DNA of 64,000 bases from Solibacteraceae bacterium (lineage in GTDB: Bacteria; Acidobacteriota; Terriglobia; Bryobacterales; Bryobacteraceae). Shown piece after piece: positions 44,583 through 53,810 of the stretch. The stretch is taken from contig JAJPJX010000143.1 in NCBI GenBank assembly GCA_021324015.1, positions 25,560 through 89,559 of the forward strand. Direction: 5' to 3'. A model generated the notes under the pieces. It saw only the letters and a program-made list of their open reading frames with translations, was not told the origin of the DNA and did not search any database. The translations under genes were made by a program, and so were the position numbers. How positions within the stretch are numbered: the first letter of the stretch is position 1; each line of letters opens with the position of its first letter.

Positions 44583-44592
44583 GGCGGGATGG

Positions 44593-44598
44593 TATATT
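44593..44598 (+). promoter_or_regulatory. -10 hexamer of the Gfo/Idh-TIM barrel operon
   Basis: TATATT, 7 nt before the ATG at 44606, with no Shine-Dalgarno between. Predicts a leaderless transcript. Confidence 0.45.
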
Positions 44599-44605
44599 GC
44601 CTCTG

Positions 44606-45619
44606 ATGAGAATTGGAATCCTAGGGTTGGGCTTCATGGGGAGCACCCACTTGAAGGCCCTCAAGAACATCCCTGGCGTGGAGGTGGCCGCGGTAGCCAG
44701 CCAGGACGAACAGCGCCTTTCCGGCGATCTGAGTGACATCCAGGGCAACATCGGGGGGCCCGGCGAGAAGATGGATTTCTCGGGCGTGAAAAAGTACCGG
44801 GACGCCGCGGAAGCGGCGCGGGATCCGGACGTGGACGCGGTGGATATCTGCCTTCCCACCGACCAGCACGCACCCATCGCCATCGCCGCGCTGCGGGCAG
44901 GCAAGCACGTGCTGGTGGAAAAACCCATGGCGCTCGACGGCGCCGCGGCGGATGAGATGGTGGCCGAGGCCGAGCGCAACGGGCGGGTGCTGATGGTGGC
45001 GCAGGTGCTGCGCTTCTTCCCGGCATATCGCGCCGCTGCGGAGATGGTGCATGCCGGGAAACTGGGGCCGATCCGCTCGGCGCTGTTTCGCCGGCGGTGC
45101 GCCGCACCCGGCTGGAGCAAGTGGATGCAGGACTCCGCACGAAGCGGCGGGGGCGTTTTCGACCTGCTGATTCACGACGTGGACTTCGCGCTGCACCTGC
45201 TGGGCGCGCCCGCCGCGGTGAGCGCCGCCGGATACGAGGACATGCCGCGGGGGATCGACCAGATCAGCGCGCAGTTGTGGTATCCGCAGGCCGTCTCGGT
45301 GACCGTCACGGGCGGATGGCACCATCCCAAGGCCTACCCGTTTTCGATGGAGTTCACCATCGTGGGCGACGCGGGCACGCTGGACTACAGCTCCGCCGGC
45401 CGGCCGCTGACGCTGTACCGTGCCGATGGGGAAGAACAAGCGGTGGCCACGGGCGATGTGGACGGGTATTGGGCGGAACTCAAGTATTTCGTGGAGTGCG
45501 CCGGGCAGGGGCGAAAGCCGGAGATATGCCCGCCGGAGGAATCCGCGGCGGCGGTGAAGTGGACGCGGTTGATGGTGGAATCCAGAAGCAAGAACGGAGA
45601 GAAACTCGCATGCCTGTGA
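44606..45619 (+). CDS. Gfo/Idh/MocA-family oxidoreductase
   Basis: 337 residues starting MRIGILGLGFMGSTHLKALK, the NAD(P)-binding Rossmann motif at the very N-terminus, so ATG 44606 is firm. CLPTDQHAPIAIAALRAGKHVLVEKP (catalytic Lys in EKP; shown in pieces: GKHVLVEKPMAL) and GGGVFDLLIHDVDFALHLLG (catalytic His/Asp) are the family motifs. No signal peptide, so cytoplasmic. Its stop overlaps the next gene by 10 nt. With the TIM-barrel isomerase-like partner it probably oxidises and then isomerises or epimerises a sugar or inositol. Confidence 0.93.
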   Translation: MRIGILGLGFMGSTHLKALKNIPGVEVAAVASQDEQRLSGDLSDIQGNIGGPGEKMDFSGVKKYRDAAEAARDPDVDAVDICLPTDQHAPIAIAALRAGKHVLVEKPMALDGAAADEMVAEAERNGRVLMVAQVLRFFPAYRAAAEMVHAGKLGPIRSALFRRRCAAPGWSKWMQDSARSGGGVFDLLIHDVDFALHLLGAPAAVSAAGYEDMPRGIDQISAQLWYPQAVSVTVTGGWHHPKAYPFSMEFTIVGDAGTLDYSSAGRPLTLYRADGEEQAVATGDVDGYWAELKYFVECAGQGRKPEICPPEESAAAVKWTRLMVESRSKNGEKLACL

Positions 45620-46437
45620 AAGAGCTGGAAATCGGAGCCATGTTTTGGGCCGGGCGAGACCCGGTGGAAACGCTGCGGGAGTTGAAGTCCCTGGGGATTC
45701 ATTGCGGCCAGTTGGGAACGCCCGGCGACTGGAACCTGGACGCGCCGGCGTGGCGGAAGGCGCTGGAGGAGGAAGGCTTCACCCTGGTGACGGTGTTTTG
45801 CGCCTACATAGGCGAGGACTACGCGGACATTCCGACGGTGAAAGACACCGTGGGCTTCATCCCGCGGCGCACGCGGGACGAGCGCGTGGCGCGCACGCTG
45901 GCGGCCAGCGATTTCGCCGCGCAAGTGGGGGTCCCGAGCATCGGCGCCCACATCGGCTTCGTGCCGGAGGACCATGCAGACCCGGATTACGTGGCCGTGC
46001 GGGGAGTGGTGCGCAGGATCTGCGACCACGCGGCGGGGCACGGGCAGACGTTCGCTCTCGAAACCGGGCAGGAGGCGGCCGCGACACTGCTGCGGTTCTT
46101 CGAAGATGTGCAGCGCGACAATCTGCGCATCAACTTCGACCCGGCCAACATGATCCTTTATGGCACGGGCGACCCGGTCGAGGCCCTGGGCACGCTGGGC
46201 CGGCACGTGGTCTCGGTGCACTGCAAGGACGGCGACTGGCCGCCCAAAGACAAGCCCGGCGCGCTGGGCGGGGAAAAGCCGCTGGGACAGGGCTCCGTGG
46301 GCATGGACCGCTTCGTGAAAAAGCTGCGGGAAGTGGGCTACCGCGGGCCGCTGTGCATCGAACGGGAGGGCACCGATCACGATCAGTGGGTGCACGATCT
46401 GCGGCTGGCGGTGAATTTGCTGCGGGGGCTGGTGTAA
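45610..46437 (+). CDS. Sugar phosphate isomerase/epimerase-like TIM-barrel protein
   Basis: 275 residues. The xylose-isomerase-like barrel fold is shown by LGIHCGQLGTPGDW, FTLVTVFCAYIGEDY, GVPSIGAHIGFVPED, TFALETGQEAA, LRINFDPANMILYGTGDP, VVSVHCKDGDWPPKD and GPLCIEREGTDHDQW. The Glu, Asp, His and Glu metal ligands of the family are present (ETGQ, NFDPAN, HCKD, EREG). It is cotranscribed with and overlaps the Gfo/Idh gene. IolE/IolI-like or hydroxypyruvate-isomerase-like roles are possible; substrate not known. Confidence 0.88.
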   Translation: MPVKELEIGAMFWAGRDPVETLRELKSLGIHCGQLGTPGDWNLDAPAWRKALEEEGFTLVTVFCAYIGEDYADIPTVKDTVGFIPRRTRDERVARTLAASDFAAQVGVPSIGAHIGFVPEDHADPDYVAVRGVVRRICDHAAGHGQTFALETGQEAAATLLRFFEDVQRDNLRINFDPANMILYGTGDPVEALGTLGRHVVSVHCKDGDWPPKDKPGALGGEKPLGQGSVGMDRFVKKLREVGYRGPLCIEREGTDHDQWVHDLRLAVNLLRGLV

Positions 46438-46446
46438 GAAGTGAGA

Positions 46447-46476
46447 ACCGCTCCCTGACGGTCGCGGCCCGGTAAC
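46447..46476 (+). repeat. Third copy of the REP-like 30-bp repeat
   Basis: Reads ACCGCTCCCTGACGG then TCGCGGCCCGGTAAC, matching copies A and C at 44502-44582 in nearly all positions. It fills the gap between the TIM-barrel gene and the convergent sulfatase gene. Confidence 0.7.
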
Positions 46477-47951
46477 TACTGCGCGATCCAGTGGAGGAGG
46501 TCTGCTTTCAACTCTTCCTCGCGCGGCTGGTAGGCGGAGAGCCCCGCCAGGTTGCGCATCTCCTGCGGATCTTCGCTCAAGTTGTAGAGTTCCGGCGTGT
46601 CGCTGGTGTAGTGGCAATACTTGAAGTCGCCGCGCCGGATCATGTATTTGGCGCGGGGCGTTTGCAGGTTGTACTCGGCGTAGACGGTGGTCTGGCGGCG
46701 GAGGCCGGGCTGGCGCAGATCCGGAACCAGGCTTTCGCCGTCCAGTCCCGCGGGCGCCGGCAAGCCGCACAGCTCGGCCAGGGTGGGGAGCACCTGCACC
46801 AGGCTAACGGGCGTGGCTGAGCGCGCGCCCGGCGGAGCGACGCCAGGCGCGCGCACAATCAGCGGCACGCCCACGGAGGGCTCGTAGAAGACGAATTTCT
46901 GCCACAGCCCATGCTCGCCCAGCATCTCGCCGTGGTCGGAGGTGTAAAGCACCACGGTGTTCCGGTCGAGATCCAATTCCCGCAGGGCGTCGAGCACCAG
47001 GCCGGCGTTTTCGTCCATCTGCGCCAGGGAGGCGTAGTACAGGGCGATGCGCCGGCGGGCTGCGAGCGGGTCGCGCAACTCGGGGGTAGGCCGGTTGTGC
47101 TCGATGGATTCGCGGATCTCCCGCGGGACGCGCGACAGGTCCACCCGGCCCCAGGTATCGGGCAGCCGCATGTCCTCGGCGCGGAACATCGCCGCGAAGC
47201 GCGCGGAGGGCATGAAGGGATCGTGCGGCTTGAGGAACGAGCAGACCAGCAGGAAAGGCTGCCGGCGGCCATGAGTGCGCAGAAAACGCACCGATTCGCG
47301 GGCCACGAAGCTTTCGAACTGGTCGCGCTCGGGAATGCGCGAGACGCGGCCCACGGCCACCGGACCCTGGCGGCCGTCGGACTCGCGGGTGCCCTTCCAC
47401 GGGTCGCCGAAATCGCGCCAGAGGTCATCGATCTGGGGCAAGCCGGAGCCCGAGTTTGGGAAGCCCAGTTCATCCGCGTAGAGCCGGGTCCGGGGGCCCA
47501 GGTACTGATACCAGTCGTTAAAGTCCAGGCGGTAGTCGAAGCCGTGGGTCTGCGCGTCCACAAAGTGCATCTTGCCGATCAGGGCGGTCATGTAGCCGGC
47601 GCGGCCGAAATAGTGGGCCATGGTCTTCTTCTCGAAGGGCCACGGGGTGGTGTTGTTGTAGGCGCGGTGGTGATGCGTGTAGAGGCCGGTGAGCAGGGAC
47701 GCGCGCGAGGGCACGCAAACGGGGTTGCTGCAATAGGCGCTGTCGAAGCGCACTCCGGAGTGCGCCAGCTCATCCAGGCGGGGGGTGCGGGCCACCGGGT
47801 GGCCGTCGATGGAGAGCGCGCGCGGCCGGTGCTGGTCAGACATCAACAGGAGCACATTGGGGGGACGCGCAGGCGCCTGGGCAAAGGCGGAGGGCGGGCG
47901 GGCGATTCCCGCGGCGGCCGGCGCCAGGAGGAGAAAGTCCTTCCGGGTCAT
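46476..47951 (-). CDS. Exported sulfatase
   Basis: 491 residues. [19 protein letters not shown] is a signal, weakly Tat-like (one Arg-Lys). [18 protein letters not shown] has the first metal-binding Asp, and CVPSR (Cys79-Arg83) with ASLLTG is the type I sulfatase motif whose Cys becomes formylglycine. [29 protein letters not shown] and [15 protein letters not shown] follow in order, with catalytic His/Asp/Lys residues present. It removes sulfate esters from glycans or other compounds in the periplasm. Its ATG overlaps the histidine kinase stop (ATGA), so it is translated with the kinase. Confidence 0.93.
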   Translation of the reverse strand: MTRKDFLLLAPAAAGIARPPSAFAQAPARPPNVLLLMSDQHRPRALSIDGHPVARTPRLDELAHSGVRFDSAYCSNPVCVPSRASLLTGLYTHHHRAYNNTTPWPFEKKTMAHYFGRAGYMTALIGKMHFVDAQTHGFDYRLDFNDWYQYLGPRTRLYADELGFPNSGSGLPQIDDLWRDFGDPWKGTRESDGRQGPVAVGRVSRIPERDQFESFVARESVRFLRTHGRRQPFLLVCSFLKPHDPFMPSARFAAMFRAEDMRLPDTWGRVDLSRVPREIRESIEHNRPTPELRDPLAARRRIALYYASLAQMDENAGLVLDALRELDLDRNTVVLYTSDHGEMLGEHGLWQKFVFYEPSVGVPLIVRAPGVAPPGARSATPVSLVQVLPTLAELCGLPAPAGLDGESLVPDLRQPGLRRQTTVYAEYNLQTPRAKYMIRRGDFKYCHYTSDTPELYNLSEDPQEMRNLAGLSAYQPREEELKADLLHWIAQ

Positions 47952-49867
47952 GACACGTGTGAGTACCGGCTGGAATCGACGGGGCCGGGCTGGAGGGTGA
48001 AATAGAAGGTGGCGCCTTGCCCTACGGCGCCGTCGCCCCACACTGTTCCGCCGTGGCGTTGCACGATGCGCTGCACAGTGGCCAGGCCGATTCCGGTGCC
48101 CGGGAACTCATGCATGCTGTGCAGGCGCTGGAAGGCGCCGAACAGCTTGCGGCCGTACGCCGGGTCGAAACCGGCGCCGTCGTCGCGCACGAAATAGATT
48201 GCCTGGCCATTCTCGGCTGTGGCGAGTCCGAACTCGATGCGGGCAGTGGGGTGGCCGGAGGTGAACTTCCAGGAATTGCCCAGCAGGTTCTGCAACAGCA
48301 CGCGCAGCAGGCCCGGATCGCCGATTGCCGCCAAGCCCGGCCGGATCAGGAATTCCACGAGGCGGTTCGGGTCGGACTGACGCAGTTCCTGGGAAATGGA
48401 GCCGGCCAGGCGGCTGAGATCGACGATTTCGCGGGACATCTGGGCGCGCGTCACGCGGGAGAGCTTCAGCAGATCGTCAATGAGGGCGGCCATGCGCTGG
48501 GTGGCGTCGCGCACGCGCTGGAGATGGCCCCGGGCCTCCGCACCGAGGCCGGCGGCGTGCTCTTCGAGTAGAATCCGGCTGAAGCCGTCCACGGCGCGCA
48601 AGGGCGCGCGCAAGTCATGGGAGACGGAGTAGCTGAAGGCTTCCAGTTCCTTGTTGGTGGCATCCAGCGCCACTTGCCGCTCCAGTAACTGGAACTCGGC
48701 TTGCTTCCGCCCCGTGATATCCAGGCGGTGCCCCAGCAGCATCCGGGGGGCACCATGGGCGTCATATTCCAGAGAGACAAAGCTGCGCAGCCAGAGGTAC
48801 TCGCCGTTCTTGTGGCGCATGCGGTACTCGATGACGAGCCCGGAGGCGTGGCGCTCGATGGCCTGGCGATCTTCCGCCAGCACGCGCTCGCGGTCCTCGG
48901 GATGGATGTGATCGAGCCAGAAACTGGGTGAGGCGGTGATTTCCTCGGGCGTGTACCCCAGAATGCGAACAGAGTTGGGGCTGACGTAGGTGACCGCCAT
49001 GGTGGCGGGGTCCTGTCGGAAAATGGCCGTGGGGCTGGTTTCGATGAGGCGCTGGAGAAAGTGCTCGGTCTCCTGCAATTGGGTCTCGCGCTCGGCGAGC
49101 AGGCGGTCGGCCTGGCGCAGGGACTCCCCCAGCTTGCCGATCTCGTCGCCGCCCAAGGGGCGGACGGGCAGCGGATCGCGGCGGGCGAGCATCTCCGCTT
49201 CGCGCTGCAGCGCGGTCATGCGGCGCACGACGCCGGTAGCGGCCAGCATCGGGACCAGGACTCCGCCCAGGAGGCCGAACAGGGTGCCGAAACCGATCAG
49301 GAGATACATGCGGGTGCGCGCCCGTTCGGCTTCCCCCCGGCGCCGAGCCAGGAGCAGATCTTCTTCCGCTTGCATGGAGGAGAGCTCCGCGCGGAGCTGT
49401 TGCATGACCAGGTTGCTGCGCAGCAGGCTGGTTTCCAGCTCAGCGGGGCCGGCGGACTCGTCGAAGGCGCGCAGGACGGCGGCGAGGGCGTCCAAGCGGG
49501 CTCTCGCCAGCCCCCGCAAGCGCCGCACGCGAGCCGCCTGCACCGGGTTGTCCTGAGTCAAGGCATCCAGGCCCCGAAACAGTTGCGGCACCCCGGCAAT
49601 GCAAGCCTGATAGGGGGCCAGCATGTCCCGGTGCCGCGTCACCAGGTAGCCGCGGACCGCCGAGCCGGCATCCGCCAGCAGCAGGTGGACAGCCTGGATG
49701 TCCGAGCGCACTTCAAAAGTGTGCTGTACCCAAGCGTCGGCCTCCTGTTGCTGATACTCGAGGACGAGCAGCGCACCACCGGCCGCGAGCAACGCGACGA
49801 CGGGGGCCGCGACCATGAACAGGCCCTTGGTCCGCAGGGAGAGATTGTCCAGATCCGGCCGCCGCAC
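47948..49867 (-). CDS. Membrane sensor histidine kinase (CHASE3-HAMP-PAS-HisKA-HATPase)
   Basis: 639 residues from a GTG at 49867. Helix 1 (about 17-36), CHASE3-type periplasmic domain (about 40-185: [31 protein letters not shown] in part), helix 2 (187-210), HAMP (to about 260), PAS (275-395: [27 protein letters not shown]), HisKA with His417 in [15 protein letters not shown], and an ATPase domain with [17 protein letters not shown] and [13 protein letters not shown]. The HisKA/ATPase part is of the bacteriophytochrome-like class. No response regulator is adjacent. TATAAT lies 6 nt before the GTG. The stop overlaps the sulfatase start. Confidence 0.92.
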   Translation of the reverse strand: MRRPDLDNLSLRTKGLFMVAAPVVALLAAGGALLVLEYQQQEADAWVQHTFEVRSDIQAVHLLLADAGSAVRGYLVTRHRDMLAPYQACIAGVPQLFRGLDALTQDNPVQAARVRRLRGLARARLDALAAVLRAFDESAGPAELETSLLRSNLVMQQLRAELSSMQAEEDLLLARRRGEAERARTRMYLLIGFGTLFGLLGGVLVPMLAATGVVRRMTALQREAEMLARRDPLPVRPLGGDEIGKLGESLRQADRLLAERETQLQETEHFLQRLIETSPTAIFRQDPATMAVTYVSPNSVRILGYTPEEITASPSFWLDHIHPEDRERVLAEDRQAIERHASGLVIEYRMRHKNGEYLWLRSFVSLEYDAHGAPRMLLGHRLDITGRKQAEFQLLERQVALDATNKELEAFSYSVSHDLRAPLRAVDGFSRILLEEHAAGLGAEARGHLQRVRDATQRMAALIDDLLKLSRVTRAQMSREIVDLSRLAGSISQELRQSDPNRLVEFLIRPGLAAIGDPGLLRVLLQNLLGNSWKFTSGHPTARIEFGLATAENGQAIYFVRDDGAGFDPAYGRKLFGAFQRLHSMHEFPGTGIGLATVQRIVQRHGGTVWGDGAVGQGATFYFTLQPGPVDSSRYSHVS

Positions 49868-49873
49868 CTTTGG

Positions 49874-49879
49874 ATTATA
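49874..49879 (-). promoter_or_regulatory. -10 hexamer of the histidine kinase-sulfatase operon
   Basis: Perfect TATAAT on the minus strand, 6 nt before the GTG at 49867. A GC hairpin (GGGCGGC/GCCGCCC, 49888-49911) lies just upstream, after the preceding gene's stop, and may end that transcript. Confidence 0.55.
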
Positions 49880-49920
49880 GACTCAGCGGGCGGCCCGGCG
49901 GAGCGCCGCCCGGGGCTGTT

Positions 49921-52629
49921 TCAGGGACTGCTGGGGTTGGGATTGTAAACCGGGACGGTGACGATGTTGCTGACGTACACGTCCTGGGCAATGGTCAACT
50001 GCGTAAGCGGGTCGCTGGGGAGCGAGGAGTTCAACTCCAGGTCCACCTCCCAAACGCCGATCATACCGGTCTTCAACTGGGCGGCCAGCACGTTGGCGGT
50101 TTTGCCGCCGGCCAGAGAGGAAACGAAGTTCTGGGGCTGATCCACCGGGCCATAAAACTTCTGGCCAGTGGAAGCGCCATCGGGCGGATTGGGAACGCCC
50201 AGGCCGGTAGCGTACACGACGATGGTTTCGCCGGCAAGAGCCGGGTTGTCGTCGGTGATCGGAGCGCCCGCAGTGTTGGCGCAGCAGAGCGCCGGAGTGG
50301 TGGCGGTAAGGATCACCTGCGCATTGGAACTGGCGCTGCCGGTGTAGGGGATGCCGTTGCCATCCGGCCCCGAGACGCGCGCTTTCAGCCGGATGCGGGT
50401 GAACACTCCAGCGGGAGACGCCTCCACCTGGGGATCCTGATTGATCTGGCTGATCAGCGCGTCGCGGATCGTGGCCAAAGTGTCGCTGCTTTGCACTGTG
50501 TAGCTGTACGTGCGGGGATTGTTGTTGGGATCGCCGATGGTGACGGTAGCCACGTCGCCGGCCTTCACCGAGCCATCCACGGAGATGGTGCCGGTGGCGT
50601 TGCTGGAGCTATGCAGCGCCACCGCGGGCCGCGGATCGTTGCCGCCCGAAGAGGTGAAGATGCCCGGGTTTTGCTGCACGATGCTCACGGCCACGGGCGT
50701 GGTCACGGTGACGCTGCCATCGGCGTGCACGGTGCGCACGTAGGCGTTCACGCTGGTGGTGTCGGTAAATTCGAAGGGAATCTGAGCGTTGATCTGGTTA
50801 GGCGAGACGAAGAACAGCGGGGCGCGAATGCCGTTGAAATACACCTGGGTGTTCGCCAGCGTGTCCGGCAGCGTGTCGGCATTGGAATCGGCCTGGGCGC
50901 TGGCATCGCTCAGGTTGGAGCCCAGCACGGAGACCACCGTACCGGGACCGATCTTGGCGGCGTCCTGCCCACCGGAAAGATTGGCGCCGCTGGCGGTAGC
51001 CGTGATCAACGCATTGGCGGAGGTACTGGCGGCCAGCGTGATCTTGTTGCCGTCCGAGCCAGGGACACGCGAAGTGAGGATCACGCCGTAGACGGTGGGA
51101 TCGCCCGTCGCCAGGACATTTGGGTCGCCGGAGTCGGCATTGATGGCTTTCACCAGGCCGTTCACCACCGCGGTGAGGTCATCGGTCTTCAGCACTTTGT
51201 AGGTGTAGTCCTTGCTGTTGATGGTGATGGTGACGGTGTCGTCGGCCTGAATGTTGCCGCCCAGGGTGACCTCGCCGACCGCAAAGATGTCGAAGCTGGC
51301 GGCGTTGCGCACGCCAGTGTAGGGCACGTTATTGGCCGCCGGAGAATAGACGTTCACACGCCGGTTGTAGGCGTCCGCCACGTACAGGTTGGTGCCGTCC
51401 CAGGCCAGGGCGCTCGGCGTGCGCAGGGAATCGACGGCGTCGGAAGCCTGGTTGATCTGGCCGCCCAACTGGCCGATCACATAATCCGCGCTGGCGCCGT
51501 TCTGCGTGGGAATGTGTTCGAAGACCAGCACGCGGTCATTGCCGCCGTCCGCGATGAAGAGGCGCTGCCCGTCGGAGAGCGCGAAACGGGGAAAGCTCAG
51601 CGTGGCGTTGCACTGCTGCGGGAAGGTGGGTTTGCCGTTGCTGTCGGTGCCGTTGGAGGCGCACAGCACCTGGGACTCGGTGCCATCAGCGGCCACGGAA
51701 TAAGAGTTGTTGGACAGCGAACTGGTCATGTCGGGCTGCCCGATCACCACGTCCGCCGGGGCCTGGTTGGCCGTCGGGATTGTGTTCCAGATGAGCACGC
51801 GATGGTGGCCGAGGTCGGTGACGTAGAGCCGCTGCCCGTCGGAGGTGACCGACACCGGGTTCAGCAGGTTGTTGGCTTCGGCATCCTGCTTGGCCTGGGT
51901 CAGGTCCGGCTCCACGAAGGTGGTGAGGTTGGGTTGGCCCAGCACCAAGTCGGCGGCGGCTCCGTTGGAAGTGGGAATCGAGTTGTAGATCAGGACGCGG
52001 TGGTTCTGCGTATCCGCCACGAAGAGCTTGCCGTTTTGGATCCAGACTCCCTGCGGGCCGCGCATGGACTGGGCCGTGGGCACGTTGCCGGGGGGGATGG
52101 AACCCGTCTTGAAATCCGGCTGGCCCACCACCACGTCGGCGGGGGCGCCGTTCACAGTGGGGATGGAGTTCCAGATGAGCACGCGGTTGTTGTCCGTGTC
52201 CGCCACCACCAGGTGGATGCCATCGGAGGCCACGGCCGTGGGCGTGCGCATGCCGGTCTGGGAGAGTGCAATATCGGTGTGCGTGAAATCCGGCTGGCCT
52301 ACCACCACATCTGCGTCGCCTACGCACACGGGGCACTTGCGGTCGTAGTTCAACGGCTGGCTGGGACTTGGCAGCCAGCCAGCGACGTTCTGATAAATGA
52401 GGACGCGGTTATTTACCGGGGTGGCGCCGGAGCGGCTGCCATCGGCTACAAACAGGGTATTGTTCGCATAGGCGACACCGCCGGCGGCCCCCAACAAAAC
52501 GTCGCTAGCGCCGTCATCCCCTTGCGTAAACGTGATTTGGCCGACTACCGCCCGCGCGGCCTGCCCGGTATTGAAATCGGCGGCGCTGATCGCCGCTGCG
52601 GTCAAGATTAAGACGAAAATACACTTCAT
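49921..52629 (-). CDS. Secreted NHL-repeat beta-propeller with Solibacter-type C-terminal domain
   Basis: 902 residues with a signal peptide (CIFVLILTAAAISAAD). The first 430 residues hold about seven NHL-like repeats built on the words NNRVLIWNSIPT and ADVVVGQPDF. Then comes the Solibacter-type uncharacterised C-terminal domain: NAASFDIFA, GTVVSVLGSNL, VYFNGIRAPLFFVSPNQINAQIPFE, GETIVVYATGLG. Two related inserts split it: GEVTLGGNIQADDTVTITIN... with LTAVVNGLVKAINAD, and GTISVDGSVKAGDVATVTIG... with LATIRDALISQINQD, each ending in an SRVPGSDGN/ARVSGPDGN turn. Likely extracellular or outer-membrane adhesion or scaffold; function unknown. Confidence 0.88.
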   Translation of the reverse strand: MKCIFVLILTAAAISAADFNTGQAARAVVGQITFTQGDDGASDVLLGAAGGVAYANNTLFVADGSRSGATPVNNRVLIYQNVAGWLPSPSQPLNYDRKCPVCVGDADVVVGQPDFTHTDIALSQTGMRTPTAVASDGIHLVVADTDNNRVLIWNSIPTVNGAPADVVVGQPDFKTGSIPPGNVPTAQSMRGPQGVWIQNGKLFVADTQNHRVLIYNSIPTSNGAAADLVLGQPNLTTFVEPDLTQAKQDAEANNLLNPVSVTSDGQRLYVTDLGHHRVLIWNTIPTANQAPADVVIGQPDMTSSLSNNSYSVAADGTESQVLCASNGTDSNGKPTFPQQCNATLSFPRFALSDGQRLFIADGGNDRVLVFEHIPTQNGASADYVIGQLGGQINQASDAVDSLRTPSALAWDGTNLYVADAYNRRVNVYSPAANNVPYTGVRNAASFDIFAVGEVTLGGNIQADDTVTITINSKDYTYKVLKTDDLTAVVNGLVKAINADSGDPNVLATGDPTVYGVILTSRVPGSDGNKITLAASTSANALITATASGANLSGGQDAAKIGPGTVVSVLGSNLSDASAQADSNADTLPDTLANTQVYFNGIRAPLFFVSPNQINAQIPFEFTDTTSVNAYVRTVHADGSVTVTTPVAVSIVQQNPGIFTSSGGNDPRPAVALHSSSNATGTISVDGSVKAGDVATVTIGDPNNNPRTYSYTVQSSDTLATIRDALISQINQDPQVEASPAGVFTRIRLKARVSGPDGNGIPYTGSASSNAQVILTATTPALCCANTAGAPITDDNPALAGETIVVYATGLGVPNPPDGASTGQKFYGPVDQPQNFVSSLAGGKTANVLAAQLKTGMIGVWEVDLELNSSLPSDPLTQLTIAQDVYVSNIVTVPVYNPNPSSP

Positions 52630-52722
52630 GTCGATGAGGTACGGACACGCTGCACTTCGGGCTTAGCTCTTCGATTATAGCAAGCCTGTGAGACGCGGCT
52701 CCGGCACGGCAGGTTTCATTGA

Positions 52723-52728
52723 TATAAT
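52723..52728 (+). promoter_or_regulatory. -10 hexamer of the mannonate dehydratase-like gene
   Basis: Perfect TATAAT, 8 nt before the ATG at 52737, with no Shine-Dalgarno between. Predicts a leaderless transcript. Confidence 0.55.
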
Positions 52729-52736
52729 TCCGCCAC

Positions 52737-53807
52737 ATGAAGACGTCGCGACGTGATCTGTTGCTTTCCGCCGGCGCGGGGCTGGCTATGGCCGGGCCGG
52801 AGGGCGCCACGCCCCGGCGCGCGGACGCCTGGACGCCCAAGATTTCGGAGAATCTGAATGACGTGGAGCCGGCCGCGCTGAACTGGCTGGCGCAGGTCGG
52901 CTGCAAGTACGTGATCTTCCAAGGGACCGATTCGGTGGACCGGGAAAAGAAGGGCTACTGGACGGCGGCGGATGTGCTGCGGGCCAAGAAGAACTGCGAG
53001 GACGCCGGTTTGATTCTGGAGTCGATGATGATTCCGATCGACTTCTACCGGCAGGCGCGGTTAGGGAAGCCCGGCCGGGACCAGGAAATCGAGAATGTGC
53101 GCCGCACCATCCGGGCGGCCGGTGAAGCCGGCGTGCCGATGATGGAATGGCGCTTCTGGCCGGATTTTTACTGGGACGCGCGCGTGGGGTACTACAACAC
53201 GGAGGGCCGCGGCCACTCCGTGTACCGCTCGATGGACTACAGCCGGGTGAAGGACGCCCCGCCGTTTCCGGAAATCGGCGTGGTGAGCGAGCAGGAGATG
53301 TGGGACCGCTTTTTGTACTTCACCAAGCCCATCGTGGAGGCAGCCGAGCAGGCCCACGTGCGTCTCTCCATGCATCCCTGCGATCCCCCGGCGCCGGTGA
53401 TGCGCGGGGTGGCGCGCATTTTTCACAGCACCGACGGCCTGCGGCGGTTCCTCCAGGAGGTGCCCAGCCCGGCCAGCGGCATCACCTTCTGCCAGGGCAC
53501 CATCACGGAGATGGGCGTGAACGTGCTGGAAGAGATCCGCTATTTCGCCACCCGCGGGAAGATCAACCTGGTGCACTTCCGGGCGGTGCGCGGCCGCTTC
53601 CCGCATTACACCGAAGTGTTCATCGACGAAGGCGACATCGACATGCTGGACGCCATGCGGACGTTTAAAGAATCCGGCTACAGCGGCCCGTTCGTCTCCG
53701 ACCATACGCCGCGCGTGGAAGGCGATACGCCGTGGGGCATCATCGGGCGCACCTATTCGCACGGCTACATGAACGCGCTGGTGCACGCCGTGAACCGGCT
53801 GGGCTAA
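52737..53807 (+). CDS. Mannonate dehydratase (UxuA)-like protein with Tat signal
   Basis: 356 residues. UxuA converts D-mannonate to 2-keto-3-deoxygluconate with a metal ion. MHPCDPP (His213), GITFCQGTITEMG (Cys252), VHFRAVRG (His280), EVFIDEGDIDM and FVSDHTPRV (Asp322) carry the metal ligands of the family. The first Asp of the usual HPDDPP is Cys here. The N-terminus MKTSRRDLLLSAGAGLAMAG is a twin-arginine signal, unusual for a normally cytoplasmic enzyme. It is shorter than E. coli UxuA, matching the short branch. With MIOX at 29694 it could serve glucuronate or mannonate breakdown, but export argues for a different substrate. Confidence 0.85.
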   Translation: MKTSRRDLLLSAGAGLAMAGPEGATPRRADAWTPKISENLNDVEPAALNWLAQVGCKYVIFQGTDSVDREKKGYWTAADVLRAKKNCEDAGLILESMMIPIDFYRQARLGKPGRDQEIENVRRTIRAAGEAGVPMMEWRFWPDFYWDARVGYYNTEGRGHSVYRSMDYSRVKDAPPFPEIGVVSEQEMWDRFLYFTKPIVEAAEQAHVRLSMHPCDPPAPVMRGVARIFHSTDGLRRFLQEVPSPASGITFCQGTITEMGVNVLEEIRYFATRGKINLVHFRAVRGRFPHYTEVFIDEGDIDMLDAMRTFKESGYSGPFVSDHTPRVEGDTPWGIIGRTYSHGYMNALVHAVNRLG

Positions 53808-53810
53808 TCG

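Noticed and set aside
49888..49911. GC hairpin between the NHL-repeat gene and the kinase promoter as a rho-independent terminator
   Set aside because: The 7-bp stem is not followed by a T-run on the minus strand, so it is mentioned only as a possible transcript end.
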